Shown: positions 60,201-64,000 of the stretch, in pieces
Numbering within the stretch: position 1 is the stretch's first letter
Layout of the letters: the number at the start of each line of letters is the position of its first letter
Assembly: GCA_933228895.1 (NCBI GenBank)
Contig: OW121846.1
Location: 20,837,088 to 20,901,087 of the forward strand
From: Platycnemis pennipes
Lineage: Eukaryota; Arthropoda; Insecta; Odonata; Platycnemididae
Direction of reading: 5' to 3'
Length of the DNA: 64,000 nt
Translations under genes and position numbers: made by a program
Notes under the pieces: generated by a model
Told to the model about the DNA's origin: nothing
Seen by the model: the letters and a program-made list of their open reading frames with translations, nothing else
The model's database searches: none

Positions 60201-62046
60201 ATACAGCTGATGTTCATTCACCTGATTCTCAGTTTTTCTATGTGCCATAGGTTCTTCACTATTTTCATCACTTTCTTGAATTATGGATGGCATTATATTC
60301 TCAGTAAATTACTAGATTATAAAAACAATTTTAAAATATCCGCAGTCGTTGTTTTTTGGGTAAACCCGCGTCACAGTATTTTTAATAATTAAACAATTAG
60401 CAATTTTATAATAACTAAGCAACATAAATAAAAATGAGTATGTATAAAATATCAAGATGTATTTGTATTTTGCTTTATGATTTCCGTGGTTAAGCACGGT
60501 GAATTCGTTAAATATTGAATTTGTGTGAAATAAGTGGAAGCGTTTTCATCATTTTAGGATAATACCTGAGTCTATGAATATTTCCAAATCAAATATACCT
60601 GCATGCATTGGTCACTCATATTCGGTGAGGAAACATGTGGAAGGTCATGATCTGAAGGTATTTATTTACAGCCTAAATTGAATATGAATGTCTAGAGAAA
60701 ATCATGCCGAGAGTCCAGAGCTCGGTGACAGAAAATTACTCTAGGATGTGGAAAAAAGTATAGGAATTAATTTTTGGAGGCAGTCGAAGTAAATGACTTA
60801 GTAAACACAGCATTAAAAGCAAGTAAATTCTATTCGTACGATGAGTGTGATGCGGTTTAAATAGTACTAGGAAAGTATAAAATATGAGAAAAAAACAGAA
60901 TGGGGTTTCTACCGATTGTTTTCATGTGCTAAAATATAATGGCTAACGAAGTTTTGGACTGTCTGCTGCTTTCGTGGATGTACACGCCATTATAATTCTA
61001 TAAGAAAAAACGCCTGCGTTTTTCTTTAAAAAAATTGTATGCTGTCGACCACGCATATTCAAACAATGAGTTTTGACTTTTAAATTGGCTGAAATTATAT
61101 GAGAGGAAAAGTATACCTTGAGGGGAATAGTGCAACGCCTTGCGCATATTTAGTTAAAAAGTATTAAGTGCATAATATATTTTCAGTGTAAAACTGTAAA
61201 GATCATTTCATTCCACTTATCTCCAACCAATATCGGGAACTAGTCATATCAGTTTTTGGCAAAATTTCACAGTTTTTAGTGTTATTATTACAATTTTAAA
61301 GAAATTATCCGTAAATTAAACGATAAAGCTTTGTCCCGTAGAAAAATTTGGAAAATCACATTTTGACTGGTGAAGATTTCGACTAACGAATGTTTTCGAC
61401 GAATTATCCGCATTTGTCAAGGCGCCATTAAATTTAGACGCCCTGAAGGTTTCGTTAACTGTCTTTAGTTTTGATGCTTATAGATAAAATGCTTATTATT
61501 TACTAGTATTCGATTTGAACAAGAGATACAGATTCACCTTATTATAACTAATACTGTAGGGAAACTTGGAGACCGTAGACACGCCATGGAACCTGAATGT
61601 TTGGATTAATGGAAGTCAACTGACACTTTTATGTCCTTTGTTCTATTATTCTCGCAAATAATATGCTCGGTTTTAATTTAATAGAAAATTGGTTAGGTTA
61701 CCTTTAAAATGATACTTAGGTGCTATACGACCTACAATGCTTAAGCTACCTTAAATTATGATAATGAAGAAGAAATCTCTTCATAGTTCTTCCACACAAA
61801 CCTACTATGTGAGGAAAAGGGTAGTTTCCTACTATTTTTTATCGTCATTGTCGAAAGATTATAACCTCTGGGGTACGTATTTTAAGCCACTAGATTTTTA
61901 AATAACGTTAAGTATTTTTCCTCATAACTTTAAACGGGGAAAAATCAATGGCGTGAAAACGTGACGGCTAACTATTGCATGCCGGTAAATCGGACGTGTG
62001 ACGTGAAAACTCTCTCTTTAACCTGACACTAGGGGGTACTGCGGAC
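60201..62046. other. AT-rich, no gene recognised
   Basis: No domain or repeat with clear ends. LINE sequence upstream of 60.2 kb (its endonuclease) is not recognisable. Confidence 0.45.
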
Positions 62047-62459
62047 GCTTCCAAGCGGACGGTGCACTCCGTTGAAGTTTATTAACTAGTATCGGAGGTA
62101 TATTTATTCAGTGAATTAATTAGGATTAACTTTTATTTATTTGTTAAAAATTATTTATGCATTTGATTCATTTTAAAAAGGTTAATATTCATTTTACAAA
62201 GCATACCGTGAAGTTCGCCCATCACCGCGCTAACTTCACGCCATGCTTCCCAGTAGCAGAATACTCCACGCGCAAGGTGCCCTGGAGCTCAGAAAGCGGC
62301 AATTAACACCATGCTTAACGAAGAAGACTTTTAGAGCTTTGATAGTTTTCATGGACTATCATTAATACATGTTCACTAGAATTGAAGGGCTCTGATATGC
62401 AATGGTAAGTTCAAAAGACGAATTTTCTTATGCCTTGCAACAAAAATTAAACTATGCAC
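62047..62459 (+). repeat. Unnamed interspersed repeat, copy 2, with empty SINE sites
   Basis: Aligns with 7041-8028 minus its two SINEs. At 62171-62185 TTTTAAAAAGGTTAA corresponds to the TTAAAAACAGTT target of the 5S-derived SINE, present once. The downstream SINE site is also continuous here (GAATTGAAGGGCTCTG). The copy is cut at 62460 by a LINE tail. Confidence 0.75.
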
Positions 62460-64000
62460 CTGCATCTACATCTATACGATACCCTGCAAGCCAAAGCGAG
62501 GGTGTGTGGTAGGGGTGAATATCACCAAGTTTGCACTACCGACATGCAAACAAGCAACTATAGGGTCTTATGCAACTAAATTGTTAGTATCTACAGTATT
62601 TAAGGAATTAATACATGCATCATGCACTACAGACCACTCTAAAATATTTCCCCTACCTATCCTTTTGCTATGCTGCCTGTTCTGTTCTCTGATAGTACGG
62701 GGGAAAAATGCCATTTTGAATCTATCAGTAAGAAAATCTATTTCTCTAATCTAATTTATCTGGAATCTAGCATAATACGCTGGTGTTTTTAGTATGTGCC
62801 CAACATCTTCAGCTAAGCTATCCGATAGAAGTTTCTCTAATAGATTTGATCTGTACTTTAACCTACGCTCTGATAATGAACCCTGATTCTTGTATTATTT
62901 CTGAAACAATACTAAACCTATCGTAACACCTTTTAACGATCCTAGCTGCTCTACACTGCACAATGTCTAGTTCTCTGATCAAACCTAATTCATTCGGATT
63001 CCATACACTGGCTGCATACTCAAGGTGGGGCCTAACTAGTGAAAAGTAACATCGCTTTTTTGTCTTCTCATCACATTCCCAAGCACTCTTTTTATAAATC
63101 TTAGCTTTTATTCGCTTGGCCGCATATTTCCCGGATGTGTCTTCCCCGCGATAAATGTTTAGTGATTGTTACACCTAAATACCTTATGGTTTCTACGTTT
63201 TCGATCTTCGTGTTACTAATCTTATAGGATCGTTCTATCGATTTATTCCTCCAAAAATTGATAGCTATACCTTTTTTAAGGTTAAGTTCTAACTGCCATT
63301 TGTCGGATCACTCATGAATTGCATCTAAATCCTTGCTAAGCGATTTTCTGTGTATTTCTTTTGATATACCCCTATACTCTACCGCATTGTCTGCAAAAAG
63401 TCTAAACTTACTACTAACTACCGTACCCAAAACGTTTTTGCATAAAAGAAGTAGAAGCGGACCTACGACGCTACCCTGGAGATCGCCCGGTGTGACTTTG
63501 ATTGTTTCCGACATGATACCATGTATGACAACCCTCTGCTCTCGTCCACTTAAGAATTGTTTTACCCAAAGTATAACGTCTTTATTTGTACCAAAACTCT
63601 CTGATTTTAAGATTAATTTATCATGAGGAACTTTATCGAATGCCTTTTTAAAATATAGAAATATCGCATCAAGTTCAGCACTGATTTCGCCGTTGACTAA
63701 AATATCGTGTACGAATAAATATAATTGTGTCTTGCAAGATCTACCTTTCCGGAACCCATGTTGGCTGTTTATGAGTAATCCCTGACTATCCAAATGCCCC
63801 ATGATCGAACTGACTACACTGTGCTCAAATATCTTACAAGAGATTGACGTGAGTGAAATGGGTCTCTTTTTACTAGGTTCTTCCCTATCACCGCTTTTAA
63901 AAATAGGTGTAATGTTAGCTACTTTCCATTCCTTGGGTACTGTGTGGTTATTTAGTGTTTTATTGAATATTATTTCTAGATAGGGGGCTATTTCAGAAGC
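62460..64000 (-). mobile_element. CR1/L2-like LINE, longest copy, continues past window end
   Basis: Tail TGCATCTACATCTATACGAT and 3' UTR at 62460-62700, C-terminal VQRRAARF-type region (about 62730-63040, frameshifted), region near 63100-63300 (QLELNLKKG-type end of the RT) and the RT. It inserted into repeat copy 2. This copy and those at 11.7 and 26.3 kb define one family with a (TAGATG)n-type 3' end. Confidence 0.9.
63308..64000 (-). pseudogene. LINE reverse transcriptase, 230 codons, open to window edge
   Basis: The frame has no stop from 64000 down to the TGA at 63308-63310, where the family probably has Trp. Blocks: VPKEWKVANITPIFKSGDR (RT 1), RPISLTSISCKIFEH (RT 2), NSQHGFRKGRSCKTQLYLFV (RT 2a), LDAIFLYFKKAFDKVPHDKL (RT 3; catalytic DFxKAF Asp changed to Tyr), VTPGDLQGSVVGPLL (RT 4, PQGS changed to LQGS), FRLFADNAVEYR (RT 5, FADD changed to FADN). 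Two catalytic Asp are therefore lost although the frame is open, so it is a dead copy with few indels. Confidence 0.85.

Overview
This is eukaryotic, AT-rich, intron- or intergenic-type DNA. The repeat content fits an arthropod, probably an insect with a large repeat-rich genome: CR1/L2-like and RTE-like LINEs, Penelope-like elements, piggyBac, tRNA- and 5S-derived SINEs and several MITE families. I recognise no intact host protein-coding gene, no bacterial-style operon, no CRISPR array and no functional RNA gene. Every coding stretch I can name is a decayed piece of a transposable element. Most open frames are short chance frames.

Layout: 0-13 kb holds an RTE-like LINE remnant (3.1-4.5 kb, minus), several LINE 3' tails, tRNA-derived SINE pieces, and an unnamed interspersed repeat (7.04-8.03 kb) that carries two SINE insertions, one of them derived from 5S rRNA. 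It also holds a TAA-flanked PIF/Harbinger-like MITE (8.76-9.11 kb), a Penelope-like GIY-YIG fragment (10.5-10.9 kb) and a CR1/L2-like LINE (11.7-12.6 kb). 13-22 kb is mostly unassigned, with GC-rich blocks, a 140-bp hairpin, an old MITE copy (18.3 kb) and a diverged LINE (20.7-21.3 kb). 22-34 kb has a LINE C-terminus (22.4-22.8 kb), another CR1/L2-like copy (26.3-26.9 kb), a Penelope-like element with a hammerhead-like motif (29.2-29.95 kb), and an internally deleted piggyBac (32.16-33.52 kb).

34-45 kb holds the most striking object: a 2651-bp element (34343-36993) made of two near-identical 972-bp inverted arms around a 0.7-kb core. It has TAGGGTGG termini and an 8-bp target duplication, and it encodes part of a protein family I cannot name. 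Two nearly identical ~533-bp MITEs (37.2 and 41.7 kb) follow, then a YqaJ/lambda-exonuclease-type nuclease remnant (44.0-44.8 kb). 45-64 kb holds LINE endonuclease and RT scraps (45.6-46.9 kb), a long quiet AT-rich stretch, a LINE (57.7-60.2 kb, minus) split by a fourth copy of the 533-bp MITE, the uninterrupted paralogue of the 7-kb repeat (62.05-62.46 kb), and a CR1/L2-like LINE whose RT frame runs off the window end.

The elements date one another. The LINE reading frame at 57.9/58.45 kb closes exactly if the MITE and one extra AT are removed, giving that MITE a 2-bp AT target duplication. The 62-kb repeat copy supplies the empty site for the 5S-derived SINE at 7.15-7.39 kb. AT target duplications and a YqaJ protein are both, as I recall, hallmarks of the ISL2EU (IS4EU) DNA-transposon superfamily, so the MITEs and the YqaJ remnant may belong to one system.
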